Shown here in pieces: positions 9,801 through 19,884 of a stretch of DNA of 64,000 nucleotides; the stretch's first letter is position 1; each line of letters starts with the position of its first letter. A program made the translations under genes and the position numbers. Source of the stretch: Helianthus annuus (lineage: Eukaryota; Streptophyta; Magnoliopsida; Asterales; Asteraceae). The stretch spans positions 90,658,546-90,722,545 of the forward strand of contig NC_035448.2 in assembly GCF_002127325.2 (NCBI RefSeq), in the 5' to 3' direction. A model generated the notes under the pieces. That model saw only the letters and a list, made by a program, of their open reading frames with translations. It searched no databases and was not told the origin of the DNA.

Positions 9801-11559
9801 ACTACCTGTACGGTACCAGATGCACGATTTACACCGATCACAGGAGTCTCGAGCATATCCTTAAGCAGAAGGATTTGAACATGCGTCAACGACGATGGGT
9901 TGAACTACCGAACGATTACGAATGCGCCATCAAGTACCATCCAGGCAAAGCCAACGTTGTGGCTGATGCCCTCAGTCGGAAAGACACTTTACCTCGGCGC
10001 GTGCGAGCGCTACAGCTTACTATACAGTCCAGCCTGCCAGTACAGATACGAAATGCTCAGGTGGAAGCATTGAAGCCCGAAAATGTCAAAGCTGAAGCCT
10101 TACGCGGCTCACGACAACGATTAGAACAGAAGGCAAACGACGCCTACTATGTAACGGGGCGTATTTGGGTCCCACTTTATGGCGGTCTACGCGAACTTGT
10201 AATGGATGAAGCTCACAAGTCTCGCTACTCGGTACATCCAGGGTCGGATAAGATGTACCACGACATCAGAACTACTTATTGGTGGCCAAGCATGAAGGCC
10301 CACATCGCTACGTACGTTGGAAAATGCTTGACCTGTGCGAGAGTCAAGGTCGAATACCAGAAACCAGCGGGCCTACTTCAGCAACCCACGATACCTAAAT
10401 GGAAATGGGAAGAAATTTCCATGGATTTTGTTACAGGCCTACCTAGATCCCAGCGGGGGAATGATACCATATGGGTGATCATGGATCGACTCACCAAGTC
10501 TGCACACTTTCTGGCTATAAAGGAAACGGATAAGTTCTCCACTCTCGCAGACGTTTATCTTAAAGAAGTTGTTTCGAGGCACGGGGTGCCCACTTCCATC
10601 ATTTCGGATCGCGATGCACGATTCACGTCAGAACTATGGCAAGCGATGCACAAATCTTTCGGCTCACGATTAGACATGAGCACAGCGTATCATCCTCAGA
10701 CGGATGGACAGTCTGAGCGAACGATTCAAACACTTGAAGACATGCTTCGGGCATGCGTTATTGATTTCGGCAACGGCTGGGAAAAGCACCTCCCTTTGGT
10801 GGAGTTCTCATACAATAATAGTTATCACACCAGCATTCAAGCCGCCCCATTCGAGGCATTGTACGGACGTAAATGCCGGTCACCCCTCTGTTGGGCAGAG
10901 GTGGGGGATAGTCAGATTACGGGTCCAGAGATTGTATGGACGCCACAGAAAAGATAGCACAGATACGACAACGCATGGCGGCAGCACGCGACCGTCAGAA
11001 AGCCTACGCGGACAAGCGTAGAAAGCCATTGGAATTTCAGGTCGGGGACCGGGTTTTACTTAAAGTCTCACCCTAGAAGGGTGTGGTTCGTTTTGGCAAA
11101 CGGGGCAAACTAAATCCGCGGTACGTCGGACCATTCGAAATCATAGAAAAGATTGGCAAAGTAGCATACAAGCTAAACCTACCAGCTGAACTCGGGGCAG
11201 TTCACAATGTTTTTCACGTGTCGAATCTGAAGAAATGCCTATCAGACGAGACCCTTATCATTCCTTTTAAGGAACTCACTATCGACGAGCGGTTGCAGTT
11301 CGTCGAGGAACCAGTTGAAATCACAGACCGGGATGTGAAGGTCCTCAAAAACAAGAGAATCCCTCTTGTTCGAGTACGTTGGAACTCCAAACGTGGCCCA
11401 GAGTACACCTGGGAACGCGAAGACAGGATGACAGAAAAGTACCCCCAGTTATTCGGAACCAATGCAACCACTACTAAGGCTGAAGCTACTACTGCGGAAT
11501 TTCGGGACGAAATTCCAGATCAACGGGGGGAGGATGTGACACCCCAGGAAAATCAGTGA
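6812..11559 (+). pseudogene. Element A gag-pol polyprotein, disrupted
   Basis: The gene has two exons. Exon 1 (6812-6908) starts at ATG and ends in an Ala/Gln-rich stretch. Exon 2 opens at 7008 and runs to 10957. Counting from 6986, the capsid-like region is residues 15-200, zinc knuckles are near 279-292 and 325-338, and the aspartic protease DSGAD is at 406. The RT motif FIDD is at 741-744, the RNase H aspartate near 889, and integrase has an HHCC motif and a D,D,E core from 1147. A one-base deletion near 10935, compared with element C, shifts the frame; a TAG at 11074-11076 replaces the Trp codon of VSPWKG. The chromodomain-like tail (11083-11559) is open again. All catalytic motifs seen are intact, so the lesions affect only the end of integrase. 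Confidence 0.9.
6909..7007 (+). other. gag intron, element A
   Basis: CAGCAG|GTAGTA to CACAATAG|GTC is 99 bp. Joining the exons gives an uninterrupted frame reading AAAQAGQPAQQQ. Without splicing, exon 2 has only a TTG triplet upstream of its first conserved residues. The same intron occurs in C and E. Confidence 0.7.
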
Positions 11560-11560
11560 A
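11497..11560 (+). promoter_or_regulatory. Second (internal) PPT-like module with LTR-like start
   Basis: An AATTTCGGGACGAAATT palindrome is followed by a G-run and then TGTGACACCCC, which looks like a gypsy LTR start. It lies about 100 bp inside the real module at 11600-11636 and overlaps the last codons of the pol frame. Element C has the same arrangement. Confidence 0.6.
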
Positions 11561-11599
11561 CGATACAACTTACCTAGCTTCCTCAGTGAGTGCATACCA

Positions 11600-11635
11600 A
11601 ATTTCAGGACGAAATTTCTTTTTAGTTGGGGATAA
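11600..11635 (+). promoter_or_regulatory. Polypurine tract region, element A
   Basis: An AAATTTC-AGGAC-GAAATTT inverted repeat is followed by AGTTGGGGATAA directly before the 3' LTR. The purine-rich stretch is the probable plus-strand primer. B and D carry the same kind of palindrome at this place. Confidence 0.8.
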
Positions 11636-14060
11636 TGTGACAACTCGTAATTCGAACCCACTTTGTGTAACGTATGTGAACGTTTTATGACTATATGAAC
11701 TTTGACGTATTGAATGCTTTGATGTATTGAATGCCATTATGAACGTATGTATGTCGTGTGCAATGTGTATTATGTGTATGTATGTATGATCCAAACGCAC
11801 AACACCGCTCGATCGCACAAAGCCCATTTGGGCCACACCTTGTACGCGGACCCATAGGGCACCCGAGTTGGGTTCGGCCCACTTGTTTTCTACGCAAACA
11901 AACACCCACCTAGGGGTTGTTCTCTCATTTTAGTTACAACATAATCACAATACACACAAGAAACCCTAGACCTCCTCTCTCTCTCTCTCGTTTTGCTTGG
12001 AACCCGACGGCAGCCCCTCCCCACTCGAAGCTTTGCACATCGGTTCATTCAACCCATTCGAATATCACGGTTAGTGTTGTACTGTTAATTGCTTTGATAG
12101 ATGATGCCTTGATTATACATGATTATATGATAAATCATAATGTTTTGTGTGCATGGTTAATGGGATGGCTCGTAATATGTTGTTGGGATTTTTGCTAAGG
12201 TTGATTGTAAACTGAATGTGTTGATGATTTAGATAGGATGCATGACAAATCGGCTGTTGTGTGATGTTATTTTGATATTGTTCACATGTTCGATGATAGG
12301 GATCAAGAACACGGATCTAGGATTTACATGTTTAAATGTTTTGAATTTTGTTCATGATTGAATCGAACTAGGGTTCATACGAATTCTTGATGTAATGGCC
12401 TGTTTGATCGATATTAGATTAATCATATGTTTGGATATTGTGTTAATTGATTGATATGAAAATAAGGAAACTGTTAGTGATTGTTGTAACCGATTTTGCT
12501 TGATTATGGGAATGATTAAACTAATCTCACAAAGAGCCCAATCGCACAAGACTAGCCGGTCACACAAGGGAGCCCACTCGTACAAGGCTCCTGGTCGCAC
12601 AAGGCCCCTAGTCGCATAAGACCTCCTTCGCACAAGGCTGGTCAGCCGTACAAGACACATCCAGTCGCACAAGGCTTGCTGGATCGCACATGCGTTAACA
12701 TTTGGGCCTTCAAGCCCAAAGTGGGTCGCACAAGATACATGGACCGGGCTGAATAGTTGTTGTTTGTTGTGACTGGGCCGCACAAGCCCATATCTGATCG
12801 CACAACCCAACTCAGTCAAGATTGTTATATGTTATTTCACTTTGGGCCGTATGTTAGTTATTGGGCTGGGCTAGCTCATATCGCACAACTCGGCCGGATC
12901 GCACAACCTGATCCGGGCCGCACAAGTCACTTATGTGTTAAATAAATATATACGGGCCGCTTATGTTATTGGATCACATATATTATTTGGGCCGGGTACC
13001 ATTGGGGTTAGTCGTTCAATCGCACAAATGTATGATTATACTACACTGTTGACTGTTAGCGTGCAATAAGTGTTGCCATGATCCATACGTGTTCCTAACG
13101 TGTTAACTTATCTGATACATACGTGCATAACTTGAAGTCAAAACCTGACTCGTATGGTAACCCTGTTAGGACGTGGTTGACCACTGTTAGTTCAAGAACC
13201 CTCTCTCTTTGTGTATCTGCCGAGCAATCCAAGGTGAGTTCACACAGCCAAGGCATGGGATTCCCGGGTTGGGAATTGGGTTGGAATGTTTGATATGGAA
13301 TGATTACTCGTACTTACGCAATCACTAGACTATAGACCATCGTCCTCAGGATAGTCAGGACACTTACGTAAAACCTACGTAAACTAGTATCTACCATTGT
13401 CTCCCGGGTCGGGAGGACACTTACGTAAATCCTGCGTAACCTAATACCCACTACTGTCTTCCGGGTCGGAAGGACACTTACGTAAATCCTACGTAAACCC
13501 CACGCGTACCACTGTCCTCGGGGAAGGGCACTCACGTAAATCCTGCGTGACCTAGTACGTATTCCTGTTCTCGGTTTAAGAAGAACACATGGTTGTAAAT
13601 AGTCTAGTAAGTACCATAATGGGAAGTCCCCATTGTAAAGGATAAACGTGAGAATCCCTCACCAGTAGTATATACTTGTATGGGAATCCCCCACTAGATG
13701 AACATACGCATTATTAATACGAACTTACTTTCTGTGAACTCGCTCAACTAGTTTGTTGATTATTTGCTGCATGCCTTGCAGGACCTTAGGTACTTATGGA
13801 GCTTGCACAAGGAGGAGCAGTTCGTTGCGGGCAAATGGATCATGGTTACTTATGTCATTTCATACATTAATACTTATGATTGGGTCTTTACATTAATGCT
13901 TCCGCTATACTAAACTATGTTGGTTTTGATAAACACCTTTCGTATTGATGGATAACTTTTGCTATATATATTTACATGTTCAATATGATTGGTGGCTTGA
14001 TCCTGGTCAGTCACGCTCCCAAGCGGTGATACTCCGCAGGTGGATTTTGGGGGTGTGACA
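11636..14060 (+). repeat. Element A 3' LTR
   Basis: This is 2425 bp, near-identical to the 5' LTR. Differences include a 3-bp insertion near 12484 and scattered substitutions. It repeats the TCGCACAAG array (12530-13030) and the candidate intron (13234-13781) with its hairpins. The CTTCCG stem-loop keeps its stem but changes its loop from AGT to GGT. Confidence 0.95.
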
Positions 14061-14065
14061 ACCTT
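14061..14065. repeat. TSD of element A (right)
   Basis: ACCTT, matching 4081-4085. Confidence 0.95.
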
Positions 14066-15054
14066 GGGCACCCCTAGATTCAGCCCATGGATTGAAAATA
14101 CCATTTGCAATTGGGTTTGGAGTGCATAACAGCTGTTAAAACTCATTTTGCACATCTGGGGAGGCCACGCGGCCCGTGTAAGACATACATGGGATCTTAC
14201 GCGCCCCGCCTGAGGGTCACAGTTCAGAAATTGCAGTTTTGGTCCCTACACTTCAGAAACATGTATTTTGGCCCATTTTTGGCATGTTTAAGCCCCGTTA
14301 ACCTCATTTCAAGGCTCTAAGATGAAGTTAAAGTGTGAGGAACTTGAAACATGCTCAAAAATATTCCGGATGTCGGTTCGTTTGGTCGTACGATCGCGAT
14401 GTTCGCTTAATTACGACGGAATGCGCATAAGCGCGAAAGACGATCCAAATTGCGCGACGAATGGATTTTTCTTATGCCAAACACTAAAATAAAATATTTT
14501 AATGCTTACATAAATTTTTGGAAGTCCGAAAGTATTCAGAATGTAAAATATGCGTGAAAATGCAAACTTATGCACTTTTTGACGCTTTTAGTCCCTGAAT
14601 GAGCATAAAGTTTATTTTAGCACACCGAACCCATCAAATCCTATTTCTAAGCTATGTAAAGGATATTTAGGGTGTGTTTAACTTATGATCAAGTTCCGGA
14701 ATGTCCGTTACAGTTCAAATTGGCATACTTTCGCAGTTTGTCATATTTAGTCCCTGTAAGCGAATAGACTTGATTTCGGCATACCAAACCTTCCAAAACT
14801 TATTTCTAAGTTATGTAAAGGTTATTTAAGGTATGTTAAGCCTATGTCACTGTACCGGAGTGTTTGTTGCATTAAACTGGTTATATTTACGCATCAGTGT
14901 GCGTATAACCTTCCAGAAAGCGATTTAGAGCCCGAAATCGAACAAGAATTGATATGTGCGAATGATACACATATTTATACAAATCCCAAGTATGAAATAC
15001 AATATTTCATTGGTTTGGTGTTTGTTTGATGGTTGAGGTGACACAGGTGTTACA
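14066..15054 (-). repeat. B left LTR, second part
   Basis: This continues the LTR interrupted at 4085 and ends GGTGTTACA. It holds a GC-rich block at 14160-14215 and three or four degenerate units of about 180 bp, several starting TTTAGTCCCTG and containing TTCCGGA. It is followed directly by the PPT. No gene is visible. Confidence 0.9.
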
Positions 15055-15099
15055 GTCTCCCCTACTTCAGGAAATTTCGTCCCGAAATTTATTTAGAGG

Positions 15100-16980
15100 A
15101 AACTTGTGAGAGCTTGAAACATGAAGTTGAAAAAGATCGAACAACACTGGTTAGAGTCCTGAACTTCTAGTAACCTTAAATAACATTATGCTTGCAACAT
15201 GAGAGGGTCACTTATATACAAGTATATAAAGCGTTATTGGTGCGTCCACCGTACCTCTATTACATTGTTCACATTTTGTTACGGTCGCCACTATTGGTTC
15301 TTACACATAATAAGTCTTACCGCGGTTTCCGTGCACTGAACTTCGTAATTATGTATGCATCCATAATTACGTAATTCCTTGCATAGTCACGTAGTGCATC
15401 TTAGAATGTGTAGGGAGGAAAACAATGAACGAGCCTGTGATGATTGTGATTTGACCATACTGGGGTCCTTTTTAATTGAGTCAATAAATGATCTCTAGAC
15501 CGCCAAGGAGTCTTTTCAGCTTATATAATCACATGTCATTCTCGACGAGATTCTGAATCAATCCTTTGACTAGACCACTCAAAGGGTCTCCTTTTGAATC
15601 ATGGAATGGTACTATATAATCCAAGGGTCTTGACTATCACGTAGAAGCCCAATAAGGATTTAAGGTAGAACCTTTTTGAATATCCTACTACGAATCCCTC
15701 ATATCAAGATATGAAAGGTTCTATGAGGATTTGGATAACGAAAATCCAGAGTACACAAAAATGCATAAAAGAAAACACAAAATGCATAAACACATAATCA
15801 TATAATTGTTTAACTTGATTTTAATATTTGCTATCATTTTGTTAATTGCGCACAAGTATTTAAAGCACACTAGGAATCCATTACGTGGATTTCACTTGGT
15901 ACTTTAAACGTTATCAAGAATCTAACTATGAAGGTAGAAAGATCTTAAAAAGAAAATTCGATTTCGATTATAAGGAACCGAAATGTTCGAATTAAGGTAC
16001 ACAAGGAATCCAATTAAGGACTCTGATTTGAATGATAATCATCCACAAGGATTTAATTGTAATGATAAAAAGATCCCATATGGATTTTAGGAATTGAAGA
16101 TGTTTTGAAACCTTGCACTGGATGTGCTTAAGTCAAAACATGAAGTAAAAATTCTTATGAATTTGAGATGCTAGATATGCCAAGGCGACATATGAAGCGG
16201 AGTATGAGGAAAATACTTTGAAAACTATGCATGGGGTTCTAATATGTGTTCAATGTTTTTGGAAACCTTATATATAATACTTTTGAAATCATAAAGTAGG
16301 TGTATTAGGTAGGTATATTTAAAAAAAAATGTTTTAAAATCATGCAAGATGAATTTTGAAATTATGTATAAGGTTTTTGAAACATGAATGGTGCTTTTGA
16401 AATCATGCATTTGATATAAGTAGTTATATTGTATTAATAACATTTTGAAATCATGAAGGTCAAAAACATAGACAATGTTTTTGAAATCATGCATATGATA
16501 TGTTAAGTAAATTCACTATATTAAAAACGTTTTTGAACTATATATAAAATGTTTTTGAAGTCATGAAGGTTGTTTTGAAAACTTATGTTATGCATGTTGA
16601 AAAATCAGAACGTAATGGGTATGAGATTTGAAAATATCCTTAGTTATCTAACCAAGGATTTAAAGGTATAGATGTGCAAAAGCACAATTACTCAAAATTT
16701 CGCTTTATTTCTTGTACTTTGTCTCCTAGAATAAAACGAGTACTTCAAATTTTTGAGGAAATCATGAGCGATCCCTTGAAAGGGAGAATCACAAGAGTAG
16801 TTTGTAAAGAGCATAGTTCCTTGATGTAGGTATCATAGGGAAATGCCATACACACATGTAACTACATTTGTATATTAGAATTGCGAACAACGACTTTTAT
16901 TTATGAACAAAACAGATTGTTTCACAATACAAGAAAACAAAAGAAACAAAGGCATAAGACAGCAATATCTTTTGCTCGGC
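15100..16980 (-). other. Noncoding 3' part of element B
   Basis: This AT-rich stretch has no open frame with recognisable content. Between 16225 and 16600 the motif TTTTGAAATCATG recurs about ten times at irregular spacing, which is why minus-strand translation shows recurring HDFK. I see no captured host gene. Confidence 0.6.
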
Positions 16981-16987
16981 CAAATGC

Positions 16988-17530
16988 TCATCCAAGGGTT
17001 GGATTTGCATTGACAATCTTCGGGCATTTGTTCCTGAAATGGCTCGTCTCACCACAGTTGTAGCAAGTACCAGACGGAAAACGAGCTTGAGTAGGGTTGA
17101 CTTGGAGTTGGGTAGCAGCAAGATTTGCAACACCTTTGTTCTGGATAGCAAAGCGGCATATGTTAATCAAATGTCCCAACCGTCCACAGTAGGTACATTT
17201 GGAGCAGGGTACGAGGTTTGAATGATGACGGTTGCATCGTTTGCACCATGGGGCAGTTCCTATGTACGACTTCCTAGCTGGTGGCGCTGCCACTTGGCTA
17301 GGTCCCGCTTGATTAGGTGTAACTGCTGCGGGTTTCCTTGAAGCCTTACGCTTCCTTGATTTTGGTGCAGGCTTGACTTCTGCTTCCTTTGGTGACTCTT
17401 GAGCGGCTCCATTTTCGAGACGAGACATGGAAATGCCTAGATCCACAGACTTCAAAATCACTTCGCCTATTTGCTGGGCAAATTTGGCTGTTTGCTCGGA
17501 CATTTGACCGTTGTTGAGATGAAGAGACAT
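16988..17530 (-). CDS. Zinc-knuckle gag remnant of element B
   Basis: This 180-aa frame starts at ATG (17530). Its N terminus (MSLHLNNGQMSEQTAKFAQQ) is short and lacks the capsid domain seen in A, C and E. A Lys/Arg/Pro-rich linker (residues 55-90) follows. Cysteine motifs come next: CKRC near 94, CTYCGRLGHLINIC, and CYNCGETSHFRNKC near the C terminus; the last two are CCHC zinc knuckles. These motifs usually bind retroelement RNA, so a nucleocapsid-like role is likely. The frame stops before any protease. An intact reading frame in an otherwise noncoding element suggests it may still be useful to the element, but it could also be simply young. Confidence 0.75.
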   Translation of the reverse strand: MSLHLNNGQMSEQTAKFAQQIGEVILKSVDLGISMSRLENGAAQESPKEAEVKPAPKSRKRKASRKPAAVTPNQAGPSQVAAPPARKSYIGTAPWCKRCNRHHSNLVPCSKCTYCGRLGHLINICRFAIQNKGVANLAATQLQVNPTQARFPSGTCYNCGETSHFRNKCPKIVNANPTLG

Positions 17531-18091
17531 TCTAGAAGAAAATGAAAGACATAGGGAGCAACAAATGAAATGTTATCGGATAAACAAAACAGAAAGGCAA
17601 TGCATTCGAATTGCGATCATTTGTTTTTTTACCTAAGGCAAACAAATGAGACGGTGACAAATCAAAGCAAACGGGTCATAATAATGCATCGCTGAAGACA
17701 TGCTCGCCTATAAGTGAACACTCACCCCAAGAGTTCCCAGGTAAGAGTGACTGGTCCGATACTGCGGATTTGTACGAACACTCTAGCCTTAGACAGAAAA
17801 CTCAGAGTACAGGCATTCACCCTTCTAGTTTGCACGTGTTCACATTATAAGACCCAAACTTTGACGAGATTTGAAAACTCAGAGGGTTCAAAACCTAGTA
17901 ATCAATCATCCTAGAATAGATGATTAGTTTTCAAAGCGGTTTTGAAATTTATGTTCTTGTTGTGGTTGTCGCCTAAGGATAGGTGACGGTATTGTTTTAT
18001 GACTAAACGCAAGTAAACTTGCGTTAGGGTCCTAGGAAGGTTATAGACTAGATCAAAGCATTACTAATAACCTAATTCCCTATAACCATGA

Positions 18092-18103
18092 GCTCTGATA
18101 CCA
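18092..18103 (-). promoter_or_regulatory. Primer-binding site, element B
   Basis: The minus strand reads TGGTATCAGAGC, seven bases from the right LTR at 18111. Confidence 0.9.
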
Positions 18104-18110
18104 ACTTTTC

Positions 18111-19884
18111 TGTCACACCCCGACCACGTAAAACAACAAAACGTGGCGGAAACGTCGGGGAGTGTTGTAACAGAATCATTGTTTCATAACACATGGAAAA
18201 TTGAAATGTTGCTTTATTGATTAAAAGAGTTACAATGTCTTAATAAACAATGAAGTAAAACAAAATTTAACTAGTCTTGCATCTTTTATTGTCACTAAGG
18301 CCTCGTCCAATCCTATGTGAGCATGCATCAATATCATCAATTATTGTACCTGAAACACATGTGAAAATACATCAGCATAAAAATGCCGGCGAGTACATAG
18401 GTTTTGTGAAAATAGGATTCATCACTTAGGTTTAAGAAAATGTTTAATGAAAACTTGTCATGAATCCAGTTTAAGTGTTTGCTTTTATAAAACGTTTGAA
18501 AAGCGATAATAAGGTAGATGATATGTAAAAGAGTAATGTAAGGTTAAGTGAATAACCAAGTAAAAATAAGTTGTTTATAAAACAATGTCTTGTGAAAAAA
18601 TATGTTATTTGTGTAAAAATGTATAAATCCAAATTGAATGATTTAAATAACGCTACGACATGTAATATAATACAAGCACTTATATATAGGAAGTACCAGC
18701 GGCGTATCCACCATGCTTGTATCACATTACACACGTCTCGCTACTTAAATCACTTACTCAAACAAACCACCAATGTAAATTGCCCATGTCTAAACCATTT
18801 GTCAAATGTCATTGTATAAATCATTGTCAATGTTTAAAAGTCCAAAATGTAGTCATGTAGTTATGTATGTGTAAACAAAAGTTATGTATGGTAAGTAAAA
18901 ATGAGACTACTTAAACCATAAGTAAAAATGAACCAAAACAAAGTATTTTGAGTAAATCAAAAAGTTATGTTTTGCAAAGTAAAAACATGTTTTAATGATA
19001 CAAACATTTATGTGGTGAGTTAACGCATACATCCAAGCCTTGAGACAGCAGGATAACCTTAGAGTAAAGGTTATCAAAAAGAAATGTTTTCGGATTCGGT
19101 CATTCCATCCATCCAAACAAACCTAGGATTTTAGGAACGGGATTTGTCAAGTCCTATGGTACCACTACCTACTACCGAGCGGCATGATCGGTGTTAATGA
19201 ATGTAATAAAGAACCGTTAAACAAACCAAATGTTATACCAAATGTAAACAAGTTATGTGAAAACAACGTACTAACTATGCCAAGTAAACATACAAAGCAG
19301 AAAAGACATGTAAAACAATGTGCTAGCATGTTCAGTAAACATACATAGCAGAAGAAATGTAATGTAAAACAATGTGCTAGCATGTTAAGTAAACATACAT
19401 AGCAAAACATAATGAAATCATGTACTAATAGTGTACTAAGGAACATAGCAAGTATATGATATGAAAACATGGAAAGCATGAAAGTAACAAGTAGGCACAT
19501 GTGTTTCACCCCAAAATGTTTGAAAAACAGTAAAAGAGGGGACTATGTACTCACTTGAGGGTGCTTAGAAGTCTTGAACAACAACCAAGCAAAGCTAGAA
19601 GGATCACGGAATCAAACGGTACCCTATATAGATAACTACATAAATAACCGGACCTAAATCGGGAGATTGGATAGCATGAGGTTTCGTAAACCAAATGAGT
19701 ATTGGAACTCATATGATATGGTTAAACAAAGCCTACATACTAAAATGAAACCTAACCTAAGTGCTTACGACCCATTACGACCCGTTTAGGTAGCTTATGT
19801 TACTTTAACGCGTCGTTCGCGTGAAACGCGTTCGGACCGCTTAACTAGTCCTATGATAAGTAAAATATGCCTTAACATGTCTAA
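18111..19884 (-). repeat. B right LTR, first part
   Basis: It begins TGTCACACCCCG and matches 1413 onward. Solo LTR X interrupts it after TCTAA (19880-19884). It resumes at 23443-23686 and again at 35437-37015, about 3.6 kb in total. A candidate LTR intron (18350-19554) and a two-unit version of the 54-bp repeat (19275-19410) lie here. No gene is visible. Confidence 0.9.

Larger units (their letters stand above)
4086..14060 (+). mobile_element. Element A: Tekay-type gypsy retrotransposon
   Basis: This is a complete insertion of about 10 kb with LTRs of 2422 and 2425 bp, an iMet PBS, gag-pol with PR-RT-RH-IN-chromodomain order, a PPT and 5-bp TSDs. I place it in the Del/Tekay chromovirus lineage from the IN-terminal chromodomain-like tail and the RT style. 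By eye the two LTRs differ at roughly 20 positions, so it is older than C. Its pol frame carries one frameshift and one stop, so its later movement would need proteins from elsewhere. Confidence 0.95.
15055..18110 (-). mobile_element. Element B internal region (non-autonomous gypsy)
   Basis: Only 3056 bp separate the two LTRs, less than one LTR length. On the minus strand the order is PBS (18092-18103), leader, one gag-like ORF (16988-17530), about 1.9 kb without coding content, then the PPT (rc of GTCTCCCCTAC, 15055-15065) beside an AAATTTCG-TCC-CGAAATTT palindrome. No protease, RT, RNase H or integrase was found. The layout fits the TR-GAG type of non-autonomous LTR element. The D family shares its PPT and palindrome and is the likely autonomous relative. 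Confidence 0.85.
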
